From NCBI GenBank assembly GCA_947586255.1, contig CANPXP010000004.1, forward strand, positions 40,034 to 104,033: a DNA stretch of 64,000 bases. The letters are read 5' to 3'. The DNA is from an uncultured Lachnospiraceae bacterium (lineage in GTDB: Bacteria > Bacillota > Clostridia > Lachnospirales > Lachnospiraceae). Position numbers and translations under genes: made by a program. Each line of letters opens with the position of its first letter. Positions within the stretch are counted from its first letter, which is position 1. Positions 1-7,665 of this stretch are shown in pieces. The notes beneath the pieces are model-generated. The model had not been told where the DNA came from. It searched no databases and saw only the letters and a list, made by a program, of their open reading frames with translations.

Positions 1-141
1 AATCACCGCCAGAATGATAAACCACGCCCTCTTGTAAAAAGGTTTCTTGTTTTTGGCGCCGCAGGCGGGACAGAGCTTTGCGCTTGCCGCCATGGGCGTG
101 CCACAGTTTCTGCACATCACCATTTTCGGATTTTTAGCCAT
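1..141 (-). CDS. Zinc-ribbon membrane protein, N-terminal part only (cut by window edge)
   Basis: Only the first 47 codons lie in the window. They read as an N-terminal Cys4 zinc ribbon (CRNCGTPM then CPACG) followed by a basic stretch and the start of a hydrophobic segment (AWFIILAVI), which suggests a membrane anchor with a cytoplasmic ribbon. The same N-terminal design recurs in the 33-42 kb operon of this window. It is too short for the ORF track. The remaining domain is outside the window, so no function can be assigned. It probably belongs with the following SPFH and TM2 genes, which run in the same direction. Confidence 0.7.
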   Translation of the reverse strand, partial: MAKNPKMVMCRNCGTPMAASAKLCPACGAKNKKPFYKRAWFIILAVI

Positions 142-168
142 TTTTTCTTCCTCTCTTTCCCTTTGTAT

Positions 169-1152
169 TTATTTTCCCAAAATCCGCTGCTTCTCGGAAT
201 CAAATTCTTCCTTTGTCAGAATACCCTCATCCAGCAGAGCCTTCAGTTCCCTCAGCTGCTCCGCCTTGCTTTTGGATACCGCCTCATCCGAAGCGGAGAT
301 ACTCTGCATATTCTGCACCATGGTATTTCCCAGCGCCAGGCCGGCTCCCAGGCCTGCCAGACCGCCATCCTGCCTCGAGGCGTCCCGCATGGCGCGCGCC
401 GCCTGATACTGCATGAAGGCGTCCATATCCTGCCTGGCCATACCGATGCCGGACTGCTCGTCGAGCAGCTTTTCCACCTCCGCCGGAAGAGAAATATTCT
501 CGATGATGATGTCGCTGAACCGAATACCGATCGCCTCGGTCTGCACATTCAGTTTTTCCTGCATCGCTCCCGACAGCTTTCCGTACTCGGCAGCCAGTTC
601 CAGAACCGGCGCTGCCGTCTCGCCGAGCGCCGTCGTGAAAGCCTCCGTGACCATCGAGGAAAGATAGGCGACAATGTCATAAGTCATCACAATCCCCTTG
701 GTTCCGAAGATTTCCCGCATGAAGACCGCCACATCGACGATGCGGAACGCAAATTTGCCAAACGCCCGGACACGCACCATGTTGAGGGTGCTGTCACGCT
801 TCATGACAGGATTTTTGGTCGCCCACGGATTGTCCACAAACTGCCTTGTACTCACAAAATACAGGTCGGCGATCACCGGCGACACGAACAGGTACGGGAA
901 TGCCTGCAGGGTGGAGAGTACCGGCATATTTTCCGTCTTTAACGAGTATGTACCCGGCGGCAGGATATCGGCGAGCTGCCCTCCTTTCAGAAAAACCGCG
1001 CATTGACTTTCCCGCACAATCACCTTCGAGCCCTGCTTCAGTTCGTTATTTCCGCTCTCCCTCCGGAACTTCGCGACAAGCAGCTTGTTGCTGTCGTCCT
1101 CATATTCAATGACGTCAAGGAACTGATCCTTTACAATATCGATAAAACCCAT
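169..1152 (-). CDS. SPFH/Band-7 domain protein with C-terminal SHOCT motif (virion core protein-like)
   Basis: A 327-residue protein of the SPFH (stomatin/prohibitin/flotillin/HflK) superfamily, in the branch often named virion core protein or YdjI-like. The N-terminal two thirds hold the SPFH fold, followed by a Gly/Ala/Met-rich region and a terminal SHOCT helix pair (LRELKALLDEGILTKEEF). No signal peptide or strong membrane segment is seen, so it probably assembles on the inner face of the membrane. I start at ATG 1152 because AAGGAG lies 6 nt upstream; the longer track ORF begins with a GTG that overlaps the stop of the TM2 gene. The two genes are almost certainly co-transcribed. The B. 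subtilis homologue YdjI is linked to phage-shock-like envelope stress; that role here is inferred. Confidence 0.85.
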   Translation of the reverse strand: MGFIDIVKDQFLDVIEYEDDSNKLLVAKFRRESGNNELKQGSKVIVRESQCAVFLKGGQLADILPPGTYSLKTENMPVLSTLQAFPYLFVSPVIADLYFVSTRQFVDNPWATKNPVMKRDSTLNMVRVRAFGKFAFRIVDVAVFMREIFGTKGIVMTYDIVAYLSSMVTEAFTTALGETAAPVLELAAEYGKLSGAMQEKLNVQTEAIGIRFSDIIIENISLPAEVEKLLDEQSGIGMARQDMDAFMQYQAARAMRDASRQDGGLAGLGAGLALGNTMVQNMQSISASDEAVSKSKAEQLRELKALLDEGILTKEEFDSEKQRILGK

Positions 1153-1163
1153 GCCACACTCCT

Positions 1164-1592
1164 TCACTGCCGCAGCGGCAGACCGAATTCATCCTGAAAA
1201 TTTCCCGATAAAATCAAAATAATGTCAATGAGCCAGCCCAACCCGAACAGACCCAGCGTGCACAGATAGACAATGCCCATTCCGATCTTGCCCACATAAA
1301 ACTTGTGTGCTCCCAAACCACCCAAAAATATGCACAGAAGCAGCGCGACGCTCTTGCTCTTCCGGCTGACGCCGGGCGTGATCCCCGTCTGGTTGAACGG
1401 CGGTATGCCGAAAGCGGCCTGAGGCTGCATCTGCACAGGCAGCGGTGTCTGCTGCATCTGCTGCGGCTGCATCTGCACCGGAATGGTACTTCCATTGACT
1501 GTCATGTCGGGCGCCTTCTTTTCAGTGTACCCGCAGTAGCTGCAGGTATCCGCCTCCATCGGCGCCCCGCAGATCGGACATTTGATTTCCAT
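1164..1592 (-). CDS. Zinc-ribbon TM2-domain protein
   Basis: A 142-residue small membrane protein. Residues 1-22 form a Cys4 ribbon (CPICG and CSYCGY), residues 30-75 a Gln/Pro/Met-rich linker (QMQPQQMQQTP), and the C-terminal 65 residues a TM2 domain with two helices and the family-typical GGLGAHKFYVGK turn. TM2 proteins are widespread and mostly uncharacterised. It lies directly upstream of the SPFH gene with a few bases between them, so the two probably work at the same membrane site. Function beyond the domain call is unknown. Confidence 0.85.
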   Translation of the reverse strand: MEIKCPICGAPMEADTCSYCGYTEKKAPDMTVNGSTIPVQMQPQQMQQTPLPVQMQPQAAFGIPPFNQTGITPGVSRKSKSVALLLCIFLGGLGAHKFYVGKIGMGIVYLCTLGLFGLGWLIDIILILSGNFQDEFGLPLRQ

Positions 1593-1631
1593 AATTTTCC
1601 CTTCTCTCTGTCATTCTTCATAAAAGTTATA

Positions 1632-1664
1632 TGCTAAAAATTACTGTATTCACGGTATTTAGCA
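1632..1664 (-). terminator. Hairpin after the LRR lipoprotein gene, possible terminator
   Basis: TGCTAAA and TTTAGCA pair across an imperfect TAC/GTA stem just after the lipoprotein stop codon. There is no clean T-run, so termination is uncertain; the hairpin also overlaps the expected promoter region of the TM2-SPFH pair. Confidence 0.3.
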
Positions 1665-1669
1665 ATCTC

Positions 1670-2962
1670 TTATTTTAAACCGTCCTCAATGTCATCTGCA
1701 GCATAACTCTTTCCTGCAATATTAATTGCTAAATTCTCATCGCAGCCCGAAAAAACGCCTTCTCCTATTTCAATATTCCCATTTCCAATGTCAACTGTTT
1801 TCAACACTTCACAGTATTGAAACGCCCAGTCATCAATTTTAATCTCATTATCCGACTTTGCATTTGGACATATTGTAACGCTCGCAAGATCTTCACAATT
1901 ATAAAAAGCATATTCACCCATGGTGACTGAATCACAGTCAATCGTTATCTCTTCTAAATCCTCACAACTTGAAAACACACTTTCTCCCATAATAACTTCA
2001 GAGCCGGTAATCGTTAAGCTGATATATGACCCATACTGAAAAGCATAATCGTCAAAAATCAAGGAACAATCAGTCATTTCAACTATCGCCGAATCACCGC
2101 AGCTGTAGAAAGCGTATTCTCCCGTCTCCAATGTACTGTCAGAGAATATGATCGATGTAAGGCCTTCACAGAACGAGAAGACGCTTTCTTCTATCTCCAA
2201 TTCGCAATCGCTGATTGTAATACTTACGATATCTCCATACTCAAAAGCGCATTTGCCAATTGTTCCGGTGCAACCTTCAATTATCACATCCGCGTCTTTA
2301 CCGCAACTATAAAAAGCGTAGTCATCTGCCTGAATATCACAATCAATAATTGAAATTGCATTCAAGTCTTCACAAGATGAAAATGCGTTTTCCTTTATTA
2401 TGGGTGTACCGCCAATGATAGCCAAGGTTGTAAACTCACTATACTGAAAAGCGCCTTTGCCAATTTCATAATTGTAATTTGCCAACGTAATGCTTTCAAC
2501 ATCTTCCAATGAATCCAAGGCATATTCGTCGATCAAGGTAACCGTGTCGCCTTCCGGACTTTTCGTAGGAATGACAATATCCGTGTCTTTACATGTGCCT
2601 ATTCCAACGATAGTACATGTACCGTCTCCATTGCTTTCATATTCAAAACCTTCAGACGGTTCCAAATCAGTTGCGATAATCTGACTGGGTCGATCGTTCT
2701 TGGATTTTAAGCCGTCAGCCGCCGTCTCTTCCTGCTCCGTATTGTTTGCTTCTCCAACCGTTTCAGTTACAGAATCATTCTGATTCTTATTCTCATTCTC
2801 GCTTTCATCCTCATTCTTGTCCTCATTCTCGATATTCGACAGACTGCTTTCACGATCTGCCCCATCCGTACTGGCGGCTTCTTTGCCTCCACAGCCTGTG
2901 CAGCATATCAAAATACACATGATAAGACATAATAAGCCGAAATGTTTCCTTGCTTTATACAT
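1670..2962 (-). CDS. BspA-type leucine-rich-repeat lipoprotein
   Basis: A 430-residue exported lipoprotein. The signal peptide ends in a lipobox (LICCTGC, lipidated Cys24) followed by an acidic, Asn/Glu-rich linker (residues 28-95). From about residue 110 to the end there are tandem LRR_5 (BspA/TpLRR) repeats of roughly 23 residues that alternate between AFYSCG-like, FQYG and FSSCEDL units. Such proteins are displayed on the surface and often bind host or matrix ligands; the ligand here cannot be predicted. The gene is more AT-rich than most of the window. It follows a MerR-type promoter copy at 3086-3112, so a link to the MerR regulator at 4386-4712 is plausible. Confidence 0.85.
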   Translation of the reverse strand: MYKARKHFGLLCLIMCILICCTGCGGKEAASTDGADRESSLSNIENEDKNEDESENENKNQNDSVTETVGEANNTEQEETAADGLKSKNDRPSQIIATDLEPSEGFEYESNGDGTCTIVGIGTCKDTDIVIPTKSPEGDTVTLIDEYALDSLEDVESITLANYNYEIGKGAFQYSEFTTLAIIGGTPIIKENAFSSCEDLNAISIIDCDIQADDYAFYSCGKDADVIIEGCTGTIGKCAFEYGDIVSITISDCELEIEESVFSFCEGLTSIIFSDSTLETGEYAFYSCGDSAIVEMTDCSLIFDDYAFQYGSYISLTITGSEVIMGESVFSSCEDLEEITIDCDSVTMGEYAFYNCEDLASVTICPNAKSDNEIKIDDWAFQYCEVLKTVDIGNGNIEIGEGVFSGCDENLAINIAGKSYAADDIEDGLK

Positions 2963-3085
2963 AGATAATTCCTCCGTATCGCTTCACTTCTGATTATTTG
3001 TAGTCATCCATGCCCAACGCTTGGGGCAATCACTGCACTATTTCACCTCTCTCTCGTTTTTGGTACATCCTTCTCCTTATCACCG

Positions 3086-3112
3086 TAAAATTGCACCTTA
3101 CGTGCAGTCAAC
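3086..3112 (-). promoter_or_regulatory. MerR-type promoter/operator dyad upstream of the LRR lipoprotein
   Basis: On the minus strand this reads TTGACT followed by the dyad TGCAC-N5-GTGCA. It matches the merR promoter region at 4738-4764 in 25 of 27 positions. A TACGGT box sits about 18 nt after TTGACT, a long spacing typical of MerR-activated promoters. An AAGGAG and a 12-codon ORF (MYQKRERGEIVQ) follow before the lipoprotein start. Confidence 0.5.
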
Positions 3113-3117
3113 TATTT

Positions 3118-3249
3118 TTTTCTATTAAGCGTCAGTTTGAAGAATTGAGTATCATCAAGAAAACTCTCAAGGAATCTGCTAATAATGTGGAAAAAGATAA
3201 ACAAGGACTGTTAGAAAAAGCTAACGATGAAGCAAAAGATTTGTTTTAG
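3118..3249 (+). pseudogene. Orphan AT-rich 3' coding remnant
   Basis: An open plus-strand stretch encodes a charged, coiled-coil-like tail (QFEELSIIKKTLKES then NNVEKDKQG) and stops at TAG 3247-3249. Nothing upstream looks like the start of a gene: the 5' end runs into the MerR-like dyad and a T-run. The amino-acid composition is protein-like, the base composition is AT-rich, and no family is recognised. It may be the 3' end of a gene broken by the rearrangement that placed the duplicated promoter here. Confidence 0.3.
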
Positions 3250-3255
3250 CTGTAA

Positions 3256-3287
3256 CAAGGCGGCACATGTATCCATGCGCCGCCTTG
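3256..3287. repeat. 14-bp stem-loop in the 3.0-3.3 kb gap
   Basis: CAAGGCGGCACATG and CATGCGCCGCCTTG pair with one mismatch around a TATC loop. It directly follows the remnant's stop codon, where a terminator would stand, but there is no T-run on either side. Confidence 0.45.
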
Positions 3288-3346
3288 GATATAGAATAAA
3301 TCCATTGATTGCTGCAAGCAAAATACTATATCGCGTATTGGACTCA

Positions 3347-4189
3347 TTACGCCATCTGCATGACTTTGGCTTCCAGTTCCTTTAGTTCATCCATTGATAA
3401 AGATGGTACACATAACGCAATTTCATCTAATGATAACTTTCTCATTTTTATCATTCTTTCGGCGGTCTCTCTTGCCTCGCTGCTTTTAATGTCTTCTGCA
3501 TAGGCCTCCAAAACCTGCTCATCATCAAACAATGTCATCATAATATCCACAACCTCCTGCTCTTTATTCTCCAGATATTCCCTTAGCACATTCCGATCTT
3601 TGCAGATACGAATCGTCTCCATGACTGCTTCCCGTGTCTGCCCGTATTTCCTTCTCTGCTCATTATACACCTTGCAGAAAATAATATACTCCCCGATAAT
3701 GTTGCTCTCGTCCTCCTGATACAGCACCTTGACCTCTGCGTCTATGGCTATCTTCTCACCGCCGAAAAAATCTTTGGAGAGCGATATGGTATCCGGCGGA
3801 TTTTCCGGTTTTTCTCCCGTGAATATCACATACAGTTCCGGTTTCGGCATATTCACTTTCTTGCTGCCATACAGGTTTTGTTTGGTACGCTTAAAATAAT
3901 CATGGTAGGTCTGTATCAGATACAGAATCGCGCGGACAATGATGTTCAGCGTCCATGTTGACTGGCTTTCAACCAATATGACTAACCTGTCGCCAATGGA
4001 GAAGCCAAGATCATTGTAGTCCGCATCCACCAGTATATGCTTAATGGTAACATCTTTGATGTCGTCTTCCGTTACGCCGCTGTCCTCCGGATGGAGCGCC
4101 TGATACAGCCTGAGCAGATATTTTTTATCTTGAAAAAGATTCGTGAATACGCTATCCTTTATCTTTCGTTTTGGCGTAGTCTGCGCCAT
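3347..4189 (-). CDS. Rpn family PD-(D/E)XK nuclease / putative transposase
   Basis: A 280-residue protein of the Rpn (recombination-promoting nuclease) family, annotated variously as PD-(D/E)XK nuclease family transposase. The N-terminus has the usual KDSVFTNLF opening, and the nuclease core follows with DADYNDLGF and LVILVESQS, giving the D...ExQ catalytic pattern. The C-terminal part is helical and carries the repeat-like tail often found in these proteins. In E. coli, Rpn proteins are Mg-dependent DNases that promote RecA-independent recombination. No inverted repeats or target duplication surround the gene, so I do not call an IS element. A sigma-A promoter lies at 4252-4280. Confidence 0.8.
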   Translation of the reverse strand: MAQTTPKRKIKDSVFTNLFQDKKYLLRLYQALHPEDSGVTEDDIKDVTIKHILVDADYNDLGFSIGDRLVILVESQSTWTLNIIVRAILYLIQTYHDYFKRTKQNLYGSKKVNMPKPELYVIFTGEKPENPPDTISLSKDFFGGEKIAIDAEVKVLYQEDESNIIGEYIIFCKVYNEQRRKYGQTREAVMETIRICKDRNVLREYLENKEQEVVDIMMTLFDDEQVLEAYAEDIKSSEARETAERMIKMRKLSLDEIALCVPSLSMDELKELEAKVMQMA

Positions 4190-4251
4190 TTTGCCACCTC
4201 ACTCATAACATTTGCATGAGGGCACATATATAATTTACCCTTTACAATCCA

Positions 4252-4280
4252 ATTATATCGAAAAGCTCGCGGATTTACAA
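4252..4280 (-). promoter_or_regulatory. Sigma-A promoter for the Rpn gene
   Basis: Minus strand TTGTAA, 17-bp spacer, perfect TATAAT; about 60 nt upstream of the Rpn start codon. Confidence 0.65.
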
Positions 4281-4385
4281 TCAAATTCATATTAAATTTC
4301 TTTCCTGGAAGAATCCATATGAATATTATGAAACTATATCAAACAATATCAGAAAACAGGAGGATGTGAAACGTATCGTTTCGGC

Positions 4386-4712
4386 TTAAAGCGTTTTGAT
4401 CAAATCATTCATTTTTTCAATTAAGATTTCGATGTTCCCCTGCTGCCTTTTCAGCTTGAGCAGCTGCTGTTTCATGATCGGTTTGAGCATATCGTCCGGC
4501 GCGTCGATCATGTCCTTGATCTCACAGATGCTGAAGCCCATCTGCTGAAACAGCCTGATCTTCTTGATTCTCGTCTGTGCCTCTTCGTCATAGAGTAAAT
4601 GACCTCTTTCGTTCTTTCCCGTCTTCTGCACCAATCCGGCCTTCTCATAACCCTGAATGGCGCGTCGGGATATTCCGAAAGCCTCATGTATTTCTCGCAG
4701 CGTCATATCCAT
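4386..4712 (-). CDS. MerR family transcriptional regulator
   Basis: A 108-residue regulator with the MerR winged helix at the N-terminus (LREIHEAFGISRRAIQGYEKAG, then the wing and FQQMGFSICEIKDMI) and a short coiled-coil dimerisation helix (residues 75-108). There is no added ligand-binding domain and no cysteine, which argues against metal sensing; it resembles the small GlnR/TnrA- or YyaN-like members. The promoter at 4738-4764 carries a perfect TGCACG-N3-CGTGCA dyad inside a long spacer, so autoregulation is likely. No adjacent target gene is co-directional except the lipoprotein and Rpn genes downstream. Confidence 0.85.
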   Translation of the reverse strand: MDMTLREIHEAFGISRRAIQGYEKAGLVQKTGKNERGHLLYDEEAQTRIKKIRLFQQMGFSICEIKDMIDAPDDMLKPIMKQQLLKLKRQQGNIEILIEKMNDLIKTL

Positions 4713-4737
4713 AATTTCCCATCTCTCCTTTTTAGCC

Positions 4738-4764
4738 TAAAATTGCACGTTGCGTGCAGTCAAC
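4738..4764 (-). promoter_or_regulatory. merR promoter with dyad operator
   Basis: Minus strand TTGACT at 4758-4763, then TGCACGCAACGTGCA (6-bp arms) inside the spacer and a TAGGCT -10 about 18 nt downstream. MerR proteins typically bind such a dyad between over-spaced -35 and -10 boxes. A near-identical copy lies at 3086-3112. Confidence 0.6.
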
Positions 4765-4791
4765 ACATTTTTTTTGCGCCTTTTTGATAAC

Positions 4792-4826
4792 AAAAAACAC
4801 ATCCTCCAAATTGGGATGTGTTTTTT
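4792..4826. terminator. Bidirectional terminator-like hairpin between merR and mntP
   Basis: AAAAAACACATCC and GGATGTGTTTTTT form a perfect 13-bp stem with a 9-nt loop, with T-runs on both strands. It stands upstream of both divergent genes, so it probably insulates them rather than ending either. Confidence 0.7.
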
Positions 4827-4858
4827 GCGCGAAAAACAATTTTCAAGCTGTCCGTCAA

Positions 4859-4887
4859 TTGACATTTCCGCCGCCGCGTAGTATAGT
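4859..4887 (+). promoter_or_regulatory. Sigma-A promoter for mntP
   Basis: TTGACA, 17-bp spacer, TATAGT. Transcription would start near 4894, a few bases before the riboswitch P1 strand. Confidence 0.8.
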
Positions 4888-4899
4888 AAAGTTCAATAT

Positions 4900-5076
4900 T
4901 ATCCCATGAGGGAGTAGCAAGCACACAGCGTGCAGCAAGTCAACATACTGGCCGTCTTGCGGCCTGGCTTGCTTTAAATTGCGAGACTCATGTATAACCG
5001 CCAACAGCTTCAGATCTCTGAGATCTGCAGACTGCTCTGTCGCTTTGTCCGGCGCGGTTGTACCTGAGTCTTTTTT
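4900..5076 (+). promoter_or_regulatory. yybP-ykoY manganese riboswitch with intrinsic terminator
   Basis: The conserved aptamer elements are visible: GGGAGTAGC after the P1 5' strand, GTCAACATACTGGCC, and GCGAGACTCATG at the 3' end. P1 pairs CATGAG (4905-4910) with CTCATG (4987-4992). The overlapping segment 4985-5001 can instead pair with 5054-5070 in a 17-bp stem with one mismatch and one wobble, followed by TTTTTT (5071-5076), which is an intrinsic terminator. A smaller hairpin (CAGATCT/AGATCTG) sits in its loop. Mn2+ binding would hold P1 and prevent the terminator, giving ON control of the downstream exporter, as is known for this class. Confidence 0.9.
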
Positions 5077-5099
5077 GATTACCACAGGAGAAAAGAGAG

Positions 5100-5687
5100 A
5101 TGGAATGGAGTCTTATATTTTTCTTTAACAGCGTCCTGCTGGGCGTGGGGCTGGCGATGGACGCCTTCTCGGTATCCCTGGCCAACGGCCTGCACGATCC
5201 GCAGATGAACGCCGGCCGGATGAACATGATCGCCGGCGTATTCGCCGGATTTCAGTTCGCCATGCCGCTGATCGGCTGGCTCTGCGTCCACACGATTCTT
5301 CGCTATTTTCGGGCGTTCGAACGGGCAATCCCCTGGATCGCCCTCCTGCTGCTCGCCTTCATCGGCGGCAAGATGCTGCTCGAGGGAATCCGCAGCGACA
5401 GCAGCGCGGAGACGCCGTCCGCCGGACTCGGCCTCGGCCTGCTGCTCATCCAGGGGATTGCCACCTCCATCGACGCGCTCTCCGTGGGCTTCACCATCGC
5501 CGAATACGGCTGGGGTATGGCGTTTGCGGCCTGTCTCATCATCGCCGTCGTCACTTATACGCTCTGTATGGCAGGCCTTATGATTGGCAAAAAATTCGGG
5601 ACAAGGCTGTCCGATAAGGCGCAGATCCTCGGCGGTGTCATTCTGATCGCCATCGGAGCGGAAATCTTTATCGCTGGAGTGTTTTAA
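5100..5687 (+). CDS. mntP: Manganese exporter MntP
   Basis: A 195-residue polytopic membrane protein of the MntP (DUF204) family, which exports Mn2+ to prevent its toxic build-up. Six hydrophobic segments are seen, arranged as two similar halves, each with the family's acidic motif (MDAFSVSLANG near the N-terminus and SIDALSVGF in the middle); these Asp residues are needed for transport in E. coli MntP. AGGAG lies 9 nt before the ATG. The yybP-ykoY riboswitch directly upstream confirms the substrate and gives manganese-dependent expression. The gene stands alone; the next gene is convergent. Confidence 0.95.
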   Translation: MEWSLIFFFNSVLLGVGLAMDAFSVSLANGLHDPQMNAGRMNMIAGVFAGFQFAMPLIGWLCVHTILRYFRAFERAIPWIALLLLAFIGGKMLLEGIRSDSSAETPSAGLGLGLLLIQGIATSIDALSVGFTIAEYGWGMAFAACLIIAVVTYTLCMAGLMIGKKFGTRLSDKAQILGGVILIAIGAEIFIAGVF

Positions 5688-5705
5688 TGAGCAGACTCTG
5701 CCGGT

Positions 5706-6092
5706 TTATGAATTTCTGATCCGCTCGCCCCGTTCATTAAAATTTTTCTCCAGCGCACGCTCCGTGGGCAGTCCGGATACGAGCAGCACGATACACTGCA
5801 CGAAACAAAGTGCCGAGCTGAACCGGCCGAGCGTCTGCTGCGAAGCGCGGCAAAACGGGAAATGCGCGAGCGCCGACAGCCCAAGCATAATCCAGCCGAT
5901 CTTCCACCACAGACGCCCGCAGTATTCCTGCGCGAACCGCCAGGTGTCCGCATTCTTCATGGAGCGTTTCGTCCGATAACCGTATGCCATATTGACACCC
6001 GCCGGCGGATGCTTCCACAGCAGCCTGCCAAAGACGATCAGCAGAAACGGTATCAGCAGATCGCAGCAGAACAGAAAACACCAGAATCCCAT
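5706..6092 (-). CDS. SdpI-like membrane protein
   Basis: A 128-residue protein with three hydrophobic segments and the SdpI/YhfL family signature in the middle (NMAYGYRTKRSMKNADTW, followed by AQEY and a W-K-IG). In B. subtilis SdpI gives immunity to the SdpC toxin and acts as a signal receptor, but most homologues have no known role. The stop codon lies 18 bp from the convergent mntP stop. It follows the cardiolipin synthase gene on the same strand and may be read through from it; no own promoter was recognised. Confidence 0.8.
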   Translation of the reverse strand: MGFWCFLFCCDLLIPFLLIVFGRLLWKHPPAGVNMAYGYRTKRSMKNADTWRFAQEYCGRLWWKIGWIMLGLSALAHFPFCRASQQTLGRFSSALCFVQCIVLLVSGLPTERALEKNFNERGERIRNS

Positions 6093-6113
6093 GTGCGCTG
6101 TCTCCTTTCCGGC

Positions 6114-7628
6114 CTAGCACAGCGGCGCAAAAATTCTGAGCACCCCGTCCAGGATCCACTTGCCAAAGCCCGTGCCGATATTTTCAAGCGTCCGCTCTCT
6201 GCATTTTTCCAGCGTCCTCTCATAGTCCGCCCTCAGATCTCCTAACAGGGAAGCGCGATAGAAGAGCGCGTTGTTCTCAAAGTGCAGGAAGAGGCTGCGG
6301 TAGTCCAGATTGACCGTGCCGACCGTTCCCGCCACACCGTCCACGACGCAGCCCTTGGCGTGTACGAAGCCCGGCTCGTACTCGTAGATCTTTACGCCGG
6401 CCGTCAGCAGCTCCCGATAAAAGCTTCTCGACATGCGGTACACGACTTTCTTGTCCGGGACGCCCGGCATGATGATGCGGACATCCACACCCCGTCCGGC
6501 CGCACGTGCGAAAGCCTCCATCAGCGCATCGCCCGGCATGAGGTAGGGCGTATAGAACCACGCATAGCTCTGCGCCTGGGACAGAAGCTCGATATACAGC
6601 TCGTTGCTGACCGCGTCCTCACGCAGCGGCGAGTCATAATAACTCAAGACATAGCCGTCCTTTTTGTCCTCACTCTGCGCAGACACCGGCGCCTGCAGAT
6701 ACTCGTCCGGGATGCGCGTCTGCGTGAACGCGTTCCAGAACTCCGCGAACATCCGCGTAAAATTCTGTACAGCCTCTCCGGTCAGCCGAAAACCGATGTC
6801 CTTCCAGTGCCCGAACTTGACCACGCCGTTGATGTATTCGTCGGCCAGATTCACGCCGCCGCTGAAGGCCACGCGTCCGTCGATGATCAGCATTTTTCTG
6901 TGATCCCTGCAGTTGAGCGTGCCTTTGATGATGACGAGCGGATTGAACGCCTCGCACTGGATTCCCTTCTTTCTGAGTTCCTGTGCCGTCTTCTTTGAAT
7001 AGGTGGAGATACTGCCGAGATCGTCGTACAGCACCCGCACATCCACGCCGGCGGCCGCCTTGCGCGCCAGAATCTCCACCATGGAATCCCACATGTGACC
7101 GTTCTCAATGATAAAGTATTCCACGAAGACAAAGCGCTCCGCCTTCTCCAGCTCCTCGAGCATCACAGGGAACATATCGTCTCCCAGCGGGAAGTAATCC
7201 GCCTCTCTGTTCTCATGCAGCGGAAGGCCTGTCTTCTCCTGCACCCAGCGGAAGGTCTGTGAAAGCCGTCTGTTGTCCGCCGCAAAAGCCTCGTAGAGAC
7301 TGTCCGTATCATCCTGCGCGGCAGGAAGCGGCCCCGCTGCCCTCAGTTTTCTCTTCAGCGGTCTGGTCGTCCGCTTGTTGCCGAAAATCAGGTACAGCAG
7401 CGCGCCGGCCAGCGGGAATGTCAGGATCACCAACAGCCAGAGAACCTTATAGGTGCTCTCCTCCCGCTTGGTAATCAGATAGAGCACGAACAGCACCGCC
7501 AGAACCGACAGGATAAGATCGATCAGCGGCGCCCAGGGCGCCAGCCATGCAAACAGAACATACAGCCACAAAAACTCCAACAGGACGGCAGGCAGTACCG
7601 TCACAATTCGCCTGATAATTTTGTTCAT
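6114..7628 (-). CDS. cls: Cardiolipin synthase (phospholipase D family)
   Basis: A 504-residue membrane enzyme that joins two phosphatidylglycerol molecules into cardiolipin and glycerol. Two N-terminal helices (residues 5-65, PLDc_N type) are followed by two PLD catalytic domains, each with an HKD motif: HRKMLIIDGRVAFSGG near the middle and HAKGCVVDGVAGTVGT near the C-terminus. The 584-residue track ORF starts inside the upstream permease gene; I use ATG 7628 (MNKIIRRIV), which has GGAG upstream and gives the usual family length. It follows the ABC-2 cluster closely but need not act with it. Confidence 0.93.
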   Translation of the reverse strand: MNKIIRRIVTVLPAVLLEFLWLYVLFAWLAPWAPLIDLILSVLAVLFVLYLITKREESTYKVLWLLVILTFPLAGALLYLIFGNKRTTRPLKRKLRAAGPLPAAQDDTDSLYEAFAADNRRLSQTFRWVQEKTGLPLHENREADYFPLGDDMFPVMLEELEKAERFVFVEYFIIENGHMWDSMVEILARKAAAGVDVRVLYDDLGSISTYSKKTAQELRKKGIQCEAFNPLVIIKGTLNCRDHRKMLIIDGRVAFSGGVNLADEYINGVVKFGHWKDIGFRLTGEAVQNFTRMFAEFWNAFTQTRIPDEYLQAPVSAQSEDKKDGYVLSYYDSPLREDAVSNELYIELLSQAQSYAWFYTPYLMPGDALMEAFARAAGRGVDVRIIMPGVPDKKVVYRMSRSFYRELLTAGVKIYEYEPGFVHAKGCVVDGVAGTVGTVNLDYRSLFLHFENNALFYRASLLGDLRADYERTLEKCRERTLENIGTGFGKWILDGVLRIFAPLC

Positions 7629-7665
7629 AGCACTCTCCAATCTCCTTTGTCTATTTGTCTGCAAT

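Noticed and set aside
3256-3287. Intrinsic terminator
   Set aside because: The 14-bp stem is strong but no T-run follows on either strand; listed as a hairpin only.
3347-4189. Complete insertion sequence around the Rpn gene
   Set aside because: No terminal inverted repeats or target-site duplication were found on either side.
6282-6998. 238-codon plus-strand ORF opposite cls
   Set aside because: Fully antisense to the second PLD domain; no recognisable family.
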